Positions 1-9,205 of a stretch of DNA of 64,000 nt are shown here, piece by piece. Origin of the DNA: a virus. The position numbers were made by a program, and so were the translations under genes. The DNA lies in IMG/VR virus record IMGVR_UViG_3300045976_000096, positions 1 to 64,000 of that record; one strand, 5' to 3'. How positions within the stretch are numbered: position 1 is the stretch's first letter; every line of letters begins with the position of its first letter. A model generated the notes under the pieces. The model ran no database searches. It was not told the DNA's origin and worked only from the letters and a program-made list of their open reading frames with translations.

Positions 1-1
1 T

Positions 2-3000
2 TCCTTGTCCGCAATGCAGATCACTGGACAGCTTACGAGTGCGCAGATTGCCTCGTTGCATGCCAGTCAGATCGCCGGAGCATTAACCAGTAACCAGATT
101 TCGTCGCTGTCAGCTTCCCAAATCGTAGGGGCATTAACCAGCGCACAGATTGCCTCGGTTGACGCCACCAAACTGATCGGTCAAGTTACGTCGGCTCAAG
201 TGGCGTCTTTAGCTGCTACGCAGATCACCGGACAATTGACCTCAGCACAGATCGCATCACTACAAGCAAATCAGATCACTGGTCAGCTCTCTAGTGCTCA
301 GATTTCCTCACTTAGTGCAAGCCAGATCGCGGGTGCCTTGACCAGCGCGCAGATAGCGTCGATGGACGTGACCAAACTGGTAGGTCAGATCACAAGCACA
401 CAAATCACTGATGGCTCAGTCACAACCGCTAAGATTGGTGCTGGTCAGGTAACGGCAGCTAAAATTCTCGCAGGCACAATCACAGGTAATGAGGTCGCTG
501 CCAACACGATCACTGCTGCTAATATTCTGACCAGAACCATCACCGCTGCACAGATCGCCGCAGGCACGGTAACCGCCAATGAGATTGCAGCGCGTACTAT
601 TGCCGCAAACAATATCATTGCTGGAGCTATCACGGGCAATGAGATTGCGGCCAATACCATTACGGCTGCAAACATCTACGCTCGTACTATCACGGCAGCA
701 CAAATCCTGGCGGGCACGATCACGGCCAACGAGATCGCAGCCCGCACCATCGTGGCTGGTAATTTGGTAGCTGGCACGATCACGGCCAACGAGATCGCGG
801 CCAACACGATCACCGCAGCCAAGATTGCCGCCAACACGATCACGGCAGGGCAGATCGCCGCCAATACCATCACCAGCGCGCAGATTGCCGCCAACACGAT
901 CACGGCTGGTCAAATCGCAGCAAACACGATTACTTCGGCCCAGATTGCCGCCAACACGATCACGGCTGGTCAAATCGCTGCGGGGGCTATCGGAACTTCG
1001 CAACTTGCAGCAGGAGCCATTACCGCCACCCAGATCGCTTCGCGTACGATCACTGCCACACAAATTCAGGCAGGTGCCATCACGGCCAACGAGATTGCCG
1101 CAAATACCATCACCGCCGCGCAAATCTGGTCCGGCTACGTGTACACGGGCACGCTGAATGCCAACCAGATCACGGTGGGCAAGTTGTCCGCCAGCCAGAT
1201 CGACACGCAGAGTATCGTGGTGGACGATACGATGGCCACCGCGCTCAACAGCGCGGCCTCCACTTCGACCTGGGCGGGTGTATCCGGCACCGGCAAGCCC
1301 GCCGATAACGCCACCGCGACCTATCGTCAGGGCACGCGCCCGGTCGCACAAATCGCAGGCGACCAGTGGGTCGACACCGGGACGACCAACCTCGCCCAGT
1401 ATTCCGAGACGCTGCTCAACGCGGTCTACGTGTTGGAGAACGCAACCAAGTCTGCCACCACGCCACCGGATGGAATTTCGTCCGCGATCAAGCTGGTCGA
1501 GTCGACTGCGGCAACCACGCATGACCTGTATCAGGCATACACCGGAGCAAGTGGTGCCACCTACAGTTCAAGCTACCTGGCGAAAGCGGGCGAACGCACC
1601 GCGCTGCGTCTGACGCTGGCGAGCAGCGGCTTTACCAACGGTGGCGAGGCATATTTTGACCTGAACACTGGCACCGTCATCAGTTCGGCTAATAGGGGCA
1701 CGGGCACCAACACCACGGCCGCGATTTATCCGTACGGGAATGGCTGGTACTGGTGCACTGTCACGACCAAGCCAAACTTTGCTGGCTCTATCTACGCGGG
1801 CGCGATCTGCTCTATTGGCACGAATTCTACCTATACGGGCAACGGCACCAGTGGTGTCTACCTGGCGGCGCACCAGTTCGAGGCGCAGGCTGGGATGGGT
1901 AGTTACGTCGCAACGACTGGCACCAGCGCGGCGAACAACCTCGGCAACAACACGGCCTACGTGTGGGATGGCAGTCAGTGGGCGCTGGCATCGACCATCT
2001 GGAGCGCGATCCCCGGCACCGGAAAGCCAGCCGATAACGCCTCGGCCGACATCGTACTGGTGGCCGGTGGTCCAGCGGTTGTGTCGAGCAACACCATTAC
2101 CAAACCTTCCGCGACTGTGCCCACCATCACGAACGGCACGTTTGCGTCCAACTTGAACGGCTGGACAACGTCCGGTTCGGTCGCATGGTCATCCGGTATC
2201 GCCCAGCTCACGCCGAATGGCTCCAATGGTGCCGCGTCCCTGAGCCAGCCGATCGCCACCGTGCCCGGCCGGACCTACTCGGTCACGTTTGACATCTTGA
2301 CTGGACCTCTCATTGTTGTCGTGGGCACGGCCAACGGTGGTAACGACCTGTACAACTCGACCAGCGCCCTGACGCAGCCAGGCACGGGACGCAACTTCAC
2401 GTTCACGGCGACCACCACAACGTCGTACCTCATGTTCACCCGCACGGCAGCAGGCACCTATGGCGTCGACAACGTGTCGATTACGGAAGCCTGGGACAGC
2501 GGCGCCTACAGCAAGGATTCGTTCACGGGCGGCGCCTACGCATCGGCGTCGCCACAGGACGCCACACACTCGCTGATGTTTGGCCTGAACTCGGCGGGCG
2601 ATCTGACCGACAACAGTTACATCACGCTGGACTACGCGATCTATCTGCGCAGCGATGGCACCATCCTCGTCTACGAGAATGGCGCGCAGGTCGGTGGCAC
2701 CTACGGCTCGTACGTAGGCGGCGACGTGTTCGCGGTGGCCTATGACGGCTCCGGGGTGGACTACCTGAAGAACGGCACCATCTTCTACACCTCAACCTCC
2801 ACTGCGTCGAAGACCGCAGGTCAAGTGCTGTTCTTCGACAGCTCGTTCGCCACGTCGGGTGGCAAGCTGAACAACGTCCGCTTCGGCCCGATGTCATCGA
2901 ACAACTGGGTGAACATCGGTGGCACCGGTAAACCGGCTGACAATGCCACCGTTGGCGCCGACGCCACCAACCTGAACGTGACGATTGGCGGCGACAACTT

Positions 3001-4909
3001 GACCAACAACTCGTCGTTCGAGACGGTTGCCAGCGGCACGATCGCCGATGGCTGGAGCATCTATAACGGCGGCGGCGCATCCGAGACCACGACGGCGTAC
3101 AAGGCCACCGGCCGAACGGGCGGCAACGCCCAGGGCATTTCGTGGACCACCAACCACACGGCATCGAAGGGCATCCATGGACAGATCAATACTGCCGGTT
3201 GGATGCCGGGCAAGACGTACACGGTATCCTTCTGGGCCATGAGCACGAGCGTGCCGACGCCTGCCACGCTGCTGCTCGCCTGGAATACGTCCCCGACTAC
3301 GACAGTCTATGTCTCGAACCCGTCGCTGTCCGGTTCGTGGCAGCGCTACATCTTCCGCATTACCTGGGGCGCCAGCGTCGAGGCTGGTGGTCACGGCTAC
3401 GTCACGGTTGCCTATGGCTCGGGCGCCGGTAACGTCATCTTCGATGACTTCATGGTGTGCGAAGGCGACGTTGCTCCCGCCTACTACCCGAGTACGAACG
3501 AGGCTGCCACTAACGCCTCGACCGCGCTGTCGACCCTGAACGATCCGACCACCGGCCTGGCCCAGCGCATGCGCGCCAACACGGCCAACGTGCTCAGTGG
3601 CGGCGCCGGCTTCACGGCCGGTTCGCTAACCTACGACGCCACGACGGGCAACCGCACTGGCGGCTATGGCCTGATGATGAACAAGAACGGCATCGTCGCG
3701 TATAACAGCAGCGGCGTGAATACCATCACCATCAACGGCTCCACGGGTGCGGTCAGCATGCGCTCGGCCACGATCCTGGCCGACGACGGCACCGTGCTGC
3801 TGGCTTCCGGCAGCAGCCTGGCCCAGCAGACCTCGACCAACCCGAACCTGTGCCCGGCCCCGATCGGCATGACGATGTATAGTCCGGCCGCTGGGTATCG
3901 TAATGGTGACATTCGTTTTGGTGACGGCCAGTACGTGTCGATCCCGGCAACTTCCGATTCGTCCTACTGTGGCGTCGAGTCGCCAGCGCTGGGTATTCCG
4001 GCGAACATGGGTTCCCAGTACACCGTCAGCTTCGATGCCTATTGCACCTCTGCTGGCCGCGTGCTGAACGTGGACGTGGTCAACGACAGCGACTACGACA
4101 GCGCCGGTATCTCGGTGGCGTTGACCACGACGATGACGCGCTACTCGTTCACCGAAACGGCTCTGGCCAATGCCAATGCACCGCTCTGTCGTCTGCGCAT
4201 GTTCACGCAAGCTGCGGGTGGTGGCACCATCATCATCTCGAACATCAAGGTCGAGCTTGGCAACAAGGTCACGCCGTGGTGTGACTCGATCGTCACACCA
4301 GCCAACGCCTCGACCTACATCAAATCGGCCGCTATTGGACTTGCCCAGATCAATACAGCAAGCATTGGCTCCCTGGCGGCCCTCAGTGGTGTGGTGGGCA
4401 ACGTCGGCCTGGACAACGGCAGAATCAATAGCGGCCAGACGGGCTACGACAGCGGCAATGGCTTCTGGCTGGAGGGGGCTGGCAGTGGACACGGTGCACG
4501 CATGAGCCTGGGTAATTCCAGCGGTGCCAAGTTCCTGTGCGACCCCAGCAATGGCGTGCTGGGCCTGTACAACGCCGTCGTGATCAACACGTCGTTCTCG
4601 GTATCGACTGCCAACCTGTCGCCGCGTAGCCTGGCCAACAACCAGACCTATAACGGCACGATCACGCCAACCATCACCGGAGGCAGCGGCAATTACGCAT
4701 ACCAGTGGAGTCTTTCCAACGATGACGGCAGCAACAACATCAAGATGACCTCGGGACCGGGCGACTCCACACTGAAGGTTTCGGCTATCGGTAACAATGT
4801 TTTCTATTCGGGTCGGGGTGCTCTAACCTTGCGTGACTTGAACACGGGCGCCATCGCCTCGTGCACGGTCACGATCACCATTCAATTCGGCACGGGACAA
4901 CCAACATAA
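2..4909 (+). CDS. Tail fibre / tail tip protein, 5' partial
   Basis: The frame is open at the window edge, so the true start lies upstream; about 1,635 residues are visible. The first ~390 residues are degenerate repeats (first ~20-residue units around LTSAQIASL, then ~10-residue units like ITANEIAANT), as in the stalks of lambda J-type tip proteins and long fibres. Further on, the phrase GTGKPADNA recurs three times (near nt 1291, 2017 and 2926) after a Trp, separating beta-rich domains that could bind carbohydrate. No transmembrane segment or catalytic motif is seen. It is followed without a gap by a gene whose ATG overlaps its stop. Likely role is receptor contact at the tail tip; the exact position in the virion is inferred. 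Confidence 0.8.
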   Translation, partial: SLSAMQITGQLTSAQIASLHASQIAGALTSNQISSLSASQIVGALTSAQIASVDATKLIGQVTSAQVASLAATQITGQLTSAQIASLQANQITGQLSSAQISSLSASQIAGALTSAQIASMDVTKLVGQITSTQITDGSVTTAKIGAGQVTAAKILAGTITGNEVAANTITAANILTRTITAAQIAAGTVTANEIAARTIAANNIIAGAITGNEIAANTITAANIYARTITAAQILAGTITANEIAARTIVAGNLVAGTITANEIAANTITAAKIAANTITAGQIAANTITSAQIAANTITAGQIAANTITSAQIAANTITAGQIAAGAIGTSQLAAGAITATQIASRTITATQIQAGAITANEIAANTITAAQIWSGYVYTGTLNANQITVGKLSASQIDTQSIVVDDTMATALNSAASTSTWAGVSGTGKPADNATATYRQGTRPVAQIAGDQWVDTGTTNLAQYSETLLNAVYVLENATKSATTPPDGISSAIKLVESTAATTHDLYQAYTGASGATYSSSYLAKAGERTALRLTLASSGFTNGGEAYFDLNTGTVISSANRGTGTNTTAAIYPYGNGWYWCTVTTKPNFAGSIYAGAICSIGTNSTYTGNGTSGVYLAAHQFEAQAGMGSYVATTGTSAANNLGNNTAYVWDGSQWALASTIWSAIPGTGKPADNASADIVLVAGGPAVVSSNTITKPSATVPTITNGTFASNLNGWTTSGSVAWSSGIAQLTPNGSNGAASLSQPIATVPGRTYSVTFDILTGPLIVVVGTANGGNDLYNSTSALTQPGTGRNFTFTATTTTSYLMFTRTAAGTYGVDNVSITEAWDSGAYSKDSFTGGAYASASPQDATHSLMFGLNSAGDLTDNSYITLDYAIYLRSDGTILVYENGAQVGGTYGSYVGGDVFAVAYDGSGVDYLKNGTIFYTSTSTASKTAGQVLFFDSSFATSGGKLNNVRFGPMSSNNWVNIGGTGKPADNATVGADATNLNVTIGGDNLTNNSSFETVASGTIADGWSIYNGGGASETTTAYKATGRTGGNAQGISWTTNHTASKGIHGQINTAGWMPGKTYTVSFWAMSTSVPTPATLLLAWNTSPTTTVYVSNPSLSGSWQRYIFRITWGASVEAGGHGYVTVAYGSGAGNVIFDDFMVCEGDVAPAYYPSTNEAATNASTALSTLNDPTTGLAQRMRANTANVLSGGAGFTAGSLTYDATTGNRTGGYGLMMNKNGIVAYNSSGVNTITINGSTGAVSMRSATILADDGTVLLASGSSLAQQTSTNPNLCPAPIGMTMYSPAAGYRNGDIRFGDGQYVSIPATSDSSYCGVESPALGIPANMGSQYTVSFDAYCTSAGRVLNVDVVNDSDYDSAGISVALTTTMTRYSFTETALANANAPLCRLRMFTQAAGGGTIIISNIKVELGNKVTPWCDSIVTPANASTYIKSAAIGLAQINTASIGSLAALSGVVGNVGLDNGRINSGQTGYDSGNGFWLEGAGSGHGARMSLGNSSGAKFLCDPSNGVLGLYNAVVINTSFSVSTANLSPRSLANNQTYNGTITPTITGGSGNYAYQWSLSNDDGSNNIKMTSGPGDSTLKVSAIGNNVFYSGRGALTLRDLNTGAIASCTVTITIQFGTGQPT
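5..1150 (+). repeat. Coding tandem repeats of the tail fibre stalk
   Basis: Imperfect 30-bp and 60-bp units encode the fibre stalk. The copies between about 780 and 980 are nearly identical at the DNA level, with the block around gccaacacgatcacggc recurring, which suggests recent unit expansion by slippage or recombination. Confidence 0.85.
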
Positions 4910-5517
4910 TGCTCAAGTCTTACCTAATGGTCCGCGAGGCGGACAATATGATCCTCGGTACTCTGTTGCAGGACGACCAGGACGCTGGCCCGATCATGCC
5001 CCAACACCCGCCAGAAGATGGCGTGGCGCTGGTCTGGCTCGACGTGGAATTCACACGCGCGGGGCGCTCGGACACGGAGGTGGCATACCTGATCGATGGC
5101 GAGATCGCCTGGGTCGAGACCAAGCCGCTGGATACCTCCATTGCTGACGCGATCAATGCCATCGATGGCGCGGCCGACGCCCTGCGCCTGAGAGTGATCG
5201 CGCGGCAGACCAACACGGAGGAGTACAAAAGGTCTGAGGCGCAAGCGCGCTCGTTCAAGGCGGCAGGATACCCAGCCGATGATGTGCCGTCATGTGTCGC
5301 CAGCTGGGCCAAGGCCAAGTACCGCCAGGGCTGGACGGCGCAACAAGCGGCAGACGACATCATCGCGACTGCGGATCGCTGGTACGGCGTGCTGGATGCG
5401 ATCCGCGAGTTGAGACTGTGCGCCAAGGAGGACGTGCGCCACGCCGCGACACATGATGAAGTCCGCGCGCGCACCGACCAGTTTGACGCCGATTTGCAAA
5501 GCCTCATGGCGCAGTGA
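4909..5517 (+). CDS. Tail fibre-associated protein (assembly or chaperone candidate)
   Basis: 202 residues, starting at the ATG that overlaps the fibre stop codon (TAATG), which implies translational coupling. Begins MLKSYLMVREADNMILG. The C-terminal half is helical and charged, with Trp and Ala-rich helices (GWTAQQAADDIIATADRWYG), resembling the small assembly proteins that often follow fibre genes. No catalytic motif is seen. An upstream GTG at 4861 is possible but would overlap the fibre by 48 bases. Function is inferred from position only. Confidence 0.6.
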   Translation: MLKSYLMVREADNMILGTLLQDDQDAGPIMPQHPPEDGVALVWLDVEFTRAGRSDTEVAYLIDGEIAWVETKPLDTSIADAINAIDGAADALRLRVIARQTNTEEYKRSEAQARSFKAAGYPADDVPSCVASWAKAKYRQGWTAQQAADDIIATADRWYGVLDAIRELRLCAKEDVRHAATHDEVRARTDQFDADLQSLMAQ

Positions 5518-5550
5518 CCGTATCAGTCACTACTGACTTATGATAGACTG
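5512..5550 (+). promoter_or_regulatory. Class I operator-promoter (AGTCA-N4-TGACT + TATGAT)
   Basis: The core AGTCA-CTAC-TGACT at 5525-5538 is immediately followed by TATGAT (5539-5544). Outer arms TATC/GATA and CAGT/ACTG extend the dyad. It precedes the gene at 5574. Confidence 0.65.
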
Positions 5551-5573
5551 CCTGTAATTTCACCAGAGGATAT

Positions 5574-6251
5574 ATGGCACAGATCAAGAAAACCTGCTCC
5601 GTCACGAATGGCGCGCCGACCGTGACGGTGACGGGCGACCAGACGGCGCGCATCAAGGCGAATACCATCTTCATGGTGGATACCGAACTGGTGCCCTATT
5701 TCGTCGCCATCAACTCGACCTACAGCGCCGGCGCAGACCTGACCACGGTCACACTGACCGGCAATTATCAGGGTCCGACCAATACCACCGCCACAGGCGT
5801 GTTCTCGGTCGATGCCACCTACCCGAACATGATTCCGACCATCGCGCAGGGCGATGTCGGCACGGCCGCGGTATTCACTGCCGCCATGAACCGTATCCAG
5901 ACCTTGCTCACGGCTGCCGACAACAGCGTGCTGCCGATCACAAAGTACTTTCAGAGCGCCGACCAGACGGTCACGCCGGCCGCGCTGTACACGCTGGCGC
6001 ATGGCATGGGCGCGGCGCCCAAGCTGGTGCAGGCTTATCTGAAGTGCATGACGGCAGAGTTCGGCTACGCGGTGGGCGACACCATCCCGGCCGACATCTT
6101 CACCGACATGTCGGTCACGTCCGACGCCACCAACCTGTCGGTGCGCATGACCTCCGCGTCGACGCCGCTGGCCGCCCTGAACAAGACCACCGGCGCCACC
6201 GTCACGCTGACCAACGCCAACTGGAAGTTTTTCATTCGCGCCTACGCATAA
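5574..6251 (+). CDS. Putative tail/fibre structural protein
   Basis: 225 residues, Thr/Ala/Val-rich and beta-like, with no membrane segment and no enzymatic motif. A Shine-Dalgarno AGAGGA lies just before the ATG. It has its own class I promoter site and is followed 12 bases later by the amidase gene. The composition and the place between fibre and lysis genes suggest a virion component; no specific family was recognised. Confidence 0.6.
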   Translation: MAQIKKTCSVTNGAPTVTVTGDQTARIKANTIFMVDTELVPYFVAINSTYSAGADLTTVTLTGNYQGPTNTTATGVFSVDATYPNMIPTIAQGDVGTAAVFTAAMNRIQTLLTAADNSVLPITKYFQSADQTVTPAALYTLAHGMGAAPKLVQAYLKCMTAEFGYAVGDTIPADIFTDMSVTSDATNLSVRMTSASTPLAALNKTTGATVTLTNANWKFFIRAYA

Positions 6252-6263
6252 GGAGAGTTGGGC

Positions 6264-6800
6264 ATGGACTATCAGCAGGCCAGGGACCAGATTCGCACCG
6301 GCGACTTGATCGGTGTGCGCGACGCCCACGGCATTCTCGGGCGCCTCACCATGTTCTTCACCCGCAAGCCCTACACCCACACCGGCGTGGCGGTGTGGTG
6401 CGGCGGGCACCTGTTCATGGCCGATCTGAATTCGGGCCGCAACCACCTGACCGCGCTGTCCCAGCTCACGTCCTTCGACGTGTGCCGGCTGCCGGATGGC
6501 CTGGACCGCACCTGCGTCGAGCGCGCCATCTTCGACTGGCTGGCCGAACCGATCAATTACGGCTTTGCCGCCTTCGTCGTGATCGGCCTGCGCTGCTTCC
6601 TCGGCCTCAAGACCTTCATCCACTGGCGCAAGATCGTGGTGTGCTCGGGCGGCAGCGTCTCGATCTTCGAGCTGGCGGCGCGCTATATGCAAAGCATGGG
6701 CCTGCCGGTGCCATCCAAATGGCTGGACCACAACCGCATGCTCTCGCCCGGCGAGCTGGTCGAGGAGCTGGGGCCGCCGGTACTGGAAGTGCGCCCTTGA
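6264..6800 (+). CDS. Permuted papain-like amidase/peptidase (YiiX/NlpC-P60 type)
   Basis: 178 residues from ATG 6264; AGGAG at 6251-6255 fits this ATG better than the upstream TTG at 6258. It shows the permuted papain layout: GDLIGVRD early, then YTHTGVAVW with the candidate catalytic His (about residue 40), and a later VVCSGGSVS with the candidate nucleophile Cys. Proteins of this fold cleave amide bonds in peptidoglycan or modify peptides. In the tail region it could be a virion-associated wall-degrading enzyme. Family assignment is by motif order, so substrate is unknown. Confidence 0.65.
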   Translation: MDYQQARDQIRTGDLIGVRDAHGILGRLTMFFTRKPYTHTGVAVWCGGHLFMADLNSGRNHLTALSQLTSFDVCRLPDGLDRTCVERAIFDWLAEPINYGFAAFVVIGLRCFLGLKTFIHWRKIVVCSGGSVSIFELAARYMQSMGLPVPSKWLDHNRMLSPGELVEELGPPVLEVRP

Positions 6801-6803
6801 AAA

Positions 6804-6828
6804 TAAGTCAGCGGTGACATATAATTGG
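6804..6828 (+). promoter_or_regulatory. Class I operator-promoter (AGTCA-GCGG-TGACA + TATAAT)
   Basis: Core 6806-6819, consensus TATAAT at 6820-6825 directly after it. Lies between the amidase gene and the gene at 6850. Confidence 0.7.
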
Positions 6829-6849
6829 ACGCTTCTATAAGGACAGAGC

Positions 6850-7206
6850 ATGAGTATTGAAGTTGCCACCATTGCCTTGAAAATGTATCAGGGTGGAACC
6901 TTTCGCGAAGGCTTCGTCTACAAGAACCGCCTGAAAAAGCCTTATGACCTGACCGGCTACCGCGCCCGCATGCAGGTGCGCGACGCCGCCGGCGCCCTGA
7001 TTGCAGACCTGACCACCGAAAACGGCGGCATCACGCTCGGCGGCGTCGCCGGCACGATCGACCTGTACGTGTCCGACGAGGACACCGCCGTCATGTCGTT
7101 CACCACGGCGCAATACGACCTGTTCCTGTTGGCGCCCAACGGCGATGCAATCCCGATCATCGCCGGCAAGGTAACGCTCACGAAAGGACAGACCAAAAAT
7201 GCCTGA
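6850..7206 (+). CDS. Putative baseplate/tail component
   Basis: 118 residues. The phrase DLTGYRARMQVRDAAG followed by beta-rich segments is typical of small phage tail proteins with a BppU-N-like start. Its stop overlaps the next start by 8 bases (ATG 7199), so the two are probably coupled. Preceded by a class I promoter with consensus -10. Structural role inferred. Confidence 0.55.
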   Translation: MSIEVATIALKMYQGGTFREGFVYKNRLKKPYDLTGYRARMQVRDAAGALIADLTTENGGITLGGVAGTIDLYVSDEDTAVMSFTTAQYDLFLLAPNGDAIPIIAGKVTLTKGQTKNA

Positions 7207-7669
7207 CATCATTTTGCAGACCGTCGAACGCATCGACGTCATCACGCAAGGCACGCAAGGCCTGCCCGGCATCCAGGGGCAGCGCGGCCTGCCAGGCCCG
7301 CCCGGTGGCGCCACGCTGGAGTACATCGCCGGCATCGCCATCGGCGGGCACCGCGCTGTCATTCTGGATGGCAACGGCAAGTTGGCCTACGCCGACGCCG
7401 CCAACCTGGCACATCTTGGACGCATCATCGGCATCACGGTTGTGGCCGTCGACGCCGACGCTTCGTGCCAGGTGCAGAACTTTGATCAGCTCGACGAGCC
7501 ATCGTGGAATTGGGACACGAGCAAACCTGTGTACCTCGGCCTCAATGGCGTATTGACCCAGCAGGTGCCGGCACTGCCTGGCGCCAAATTCTCGATGGTT
7601 GTGGGGTTTCCCATTTCCAGCACCTCCCTGTTCGTGAATCTGCGCGAACCGATCATTCTTTCCGCTTAA
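7199..7669 (+). CDS. Putative tail fibre protein with short collagen-like stretch
   Basis: 156 residues. Residues ~20-38 contain Gly-X-Y triplets (GLPGIQGQRGLPGPPGG), a collagen-like trimerising element common in phage fibres, followed by a beta-rich globular C-terminus ending REPIILSA. The next protein (7681) ends with a similar RPITLA, so both may share a C-terminal domain. Role in a trimeric appendage is inferred. Confidence 0.6.
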   Translation: MPDIILQTVERIDVITQGTQGLPGIQGQRGLPGPPGGATLEYIAGIAIGGHRAVILDGNGKLAYADAANLAHLGRIIGITVVAVDADASCQVQNFDQLDEPSWNWDTSKPVYLGLNGVLTQQVPALPGAKFSMVVGFPISSTSLFVNLREPIILSA

Positions 7670-7680
7670 AGGAGTAGTAA

Positions 7681-8277
7681 ATGGGCACCGCCTCCACCAA
7701 GAAATTCATCAAGAACCTCGCCGGCGCACTGACCGAAGAAGCCGCGCTGACCACGTCGGCCGGCGCCGCCGATTCTGGCGCCATTCCGGCGCTGAACGCC
7801 AGCGGCGTGCTGGACCCGACCCTGCTGAATGCCAGCGTCACGTCGGCCGCCAACAAGATCGTTCAGCTGGACGGTAGTGGCCGTCTGGACCCGACGGTCA
7901 TGCCGACCGGTATTGGCGCCGACACCGCCGCTATCATCGCGTCCGAAAACCTGGCTGCCGGCGACTACGTCAACGTGTTCGACGCCGGCGCGGGTGTGTT
8001 CAAGGTGCGCAAGGCTGACGCCACCGTGGCAGGCAAGCACGCCATGGGCTTCGTCCTCGCCGCCGTGTCCCTCGGCAACAGCGCCACGGTCTACTTCGAG
8101 GGTACGAACACCCAGGTCACGGGCCAAGCACCGGGCGACGTATTCCTGCAGACCACCGCCGGCAAGGGTGCCGCCACCGTACCAAGCGCGTCGGGCAACA
8201 TCGTGCAAAACATCGGTTTCGCCGTATCGGCCACCGCCGTCAACTTCCAGGCGAATCGCCCGATCACGCTGGCTTAA
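7681..8277 (+). CDS. Putative virion appendage protein
   Basis: 198 residues, start with AGGAG 10 bases upstream. Ala/Thr/Gly-rich. An N-terminal helical region (STKKFIKNLAGALTEEAAL) leads to two short repeats (SGVLDPTLLNAS and SGRLDPTVMPTG), then a beta domain with the VYFEGTN and NRPITLA end also seen in related form at 7199-7669. No enzyme motif. Structural by context. Confidence 0.55.
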   Translation: MGTASTKKFIKNLAGALTEEAALTTSAGAADSGAIPALNASGVLDPTLLNASVTSAANKIVQLDGSGRLDPTVMPTGIGADTAAIIASENLAAGDYVNVFDAGAGVFKVRKADATVAGKHAMGFVLAAVSLGNSATVYFEGTNTQVTGQAPGDVFLQTTAGKGAATVPSASGNIVQNIGFAVSATAVNFQANRPITLA

Positions 8278-8279
8278 TC

Positions 8280-8735
8280 ATGACGCCTGAACAGCTTGCC
8301 ATTCTGGCGTCCGAACTCAAAAACGATCCGGCAGGACTGGGCTACGCGGCCCACTTGCCGGACGACCCGACCCGAGTAGTCGAGCTGATGACGGCGCAGA
8401 TTACGACCATAACCGGACCGCTGCGATCCACCACGGCGAAAGCCTGGGCCGCAGCAGGTCCGTACGCACGCATCTACGACGCCAGCTTGGATGCTTCTCA
8501 CCCGTGCCGCGCTTCATGTCTGGTTATTCGCGAATCGTTCTCGTGCGGCGACTTGATTCATCTGGAAGACCCGCGACTGCAGGCCATGTTTGCCAAGTGG
8601 GCCGAGAACAACATCATTACCGACGCCGAGTACGCTGAATTGTACGAACTGGCCAAAGTGCCAGCATCGCGTGTCGACGTGCTCGGAATTCTCACCCCGA
8701 CCAACCGGGACATCACCGACGCATGGAGTAAATAA
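8280..8735 (+). CDS. Hypothetical protein in tail region
   Basis: 151 residues starting MTPEQLAILASELKNDPAGLGYA, a mostly helical small protein. The opening resembles proteins found among phage tail genes, but no function is known to me. Its stop overlaps the next ATG (8735), so the genes form one coupled unit. Confidence 0.55.
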   Translation: MTPEQLAILASELKNDPAGLGYAAHLPDDPTRVVELMTAQITTITGPLRSTTAKAWAAAGPYARIYDASLDASHPCRASCLVIRESFSCGDLIHLEDPRLQAMFAKWAENNIITDAEYAELYELAKVPASRVDVLGILTPTNRDITDAWSK

Positions 8736-9205
8736 TGGCCGGTACAATCAAATATCAGGAAGGTGCGTTGCTGACGGTCGGAGCCCCGGCCGTCTCTATC
8801 ACCAATGGTAGCGCCGTACTAGTGGGTACGCTCGATTGTCACTCTGGTGGCACCGCCGCCGACATGTTCGCGGCCCTCTTTAGCCTGTCCACACAATGGG
8901 CGACCACGACCGGCATTGCCGCTGGTACCACGGTTGCCGACCTGTATCTGGTCCCTGCGCTGGATGGCGTCAATTTCCCTGACATCGACACCACTACGGG
9001 TTCCAGCTACATCCCTTACACGATGCGCGCCGGCTCTTTCGTTTCGCCTAAAGCGCTGTCTGCGAACACGCCTTACCTGTTCCAGTCCGGGGTGGTGGAG
9101 CTGATGCCGGTACTGTACAACGTGTACATCATTAACAGGTCCGGCCAGACCATCTCCTCTGGTTGGAGTATGAAGGCTGTGGCAACTGCTGCCCAGTACA
9201 CATAA
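8735..9205 (+). CDS. Putative tail structural protein
   Basis: 156 residues, beta-rich and Ser/Thr/Ala-rich, with segments such as YIPYTMRAGSF and LYNVYIINRSG. No signal peptide or catalytic motif. The stop overlaps the following ATG at 9205. Assigned to the virion module from neighbours and composition only. Confidence 0.55.
   Translation: MAGTIKYQEGALLTVGAPAVSITNGSAVLVGTLDCHSGGTAADMFAALFSLSTQWATTTGIAAGTTVADLYLVPALDGVNFPDIDTTTGSSYIPYTMRAGSFVSPKALSANTPYLFQSGVVELMPVLYNVYIINRSGQTISSGWSMKAVATAAQYT

Noticed and set aside
5-1150. Direct repeats that could suggest a CRISPR array
   Set aside because: Repeats are in frame, encode a periodic stalk, and lack constant repeats with unique spacers of fixed length.
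416-1522. Antisense open frame in the fibre repeats
   Set aside because: Arises from the repeated coding units; translation is Arg/Gly/Cys-rich without structure.
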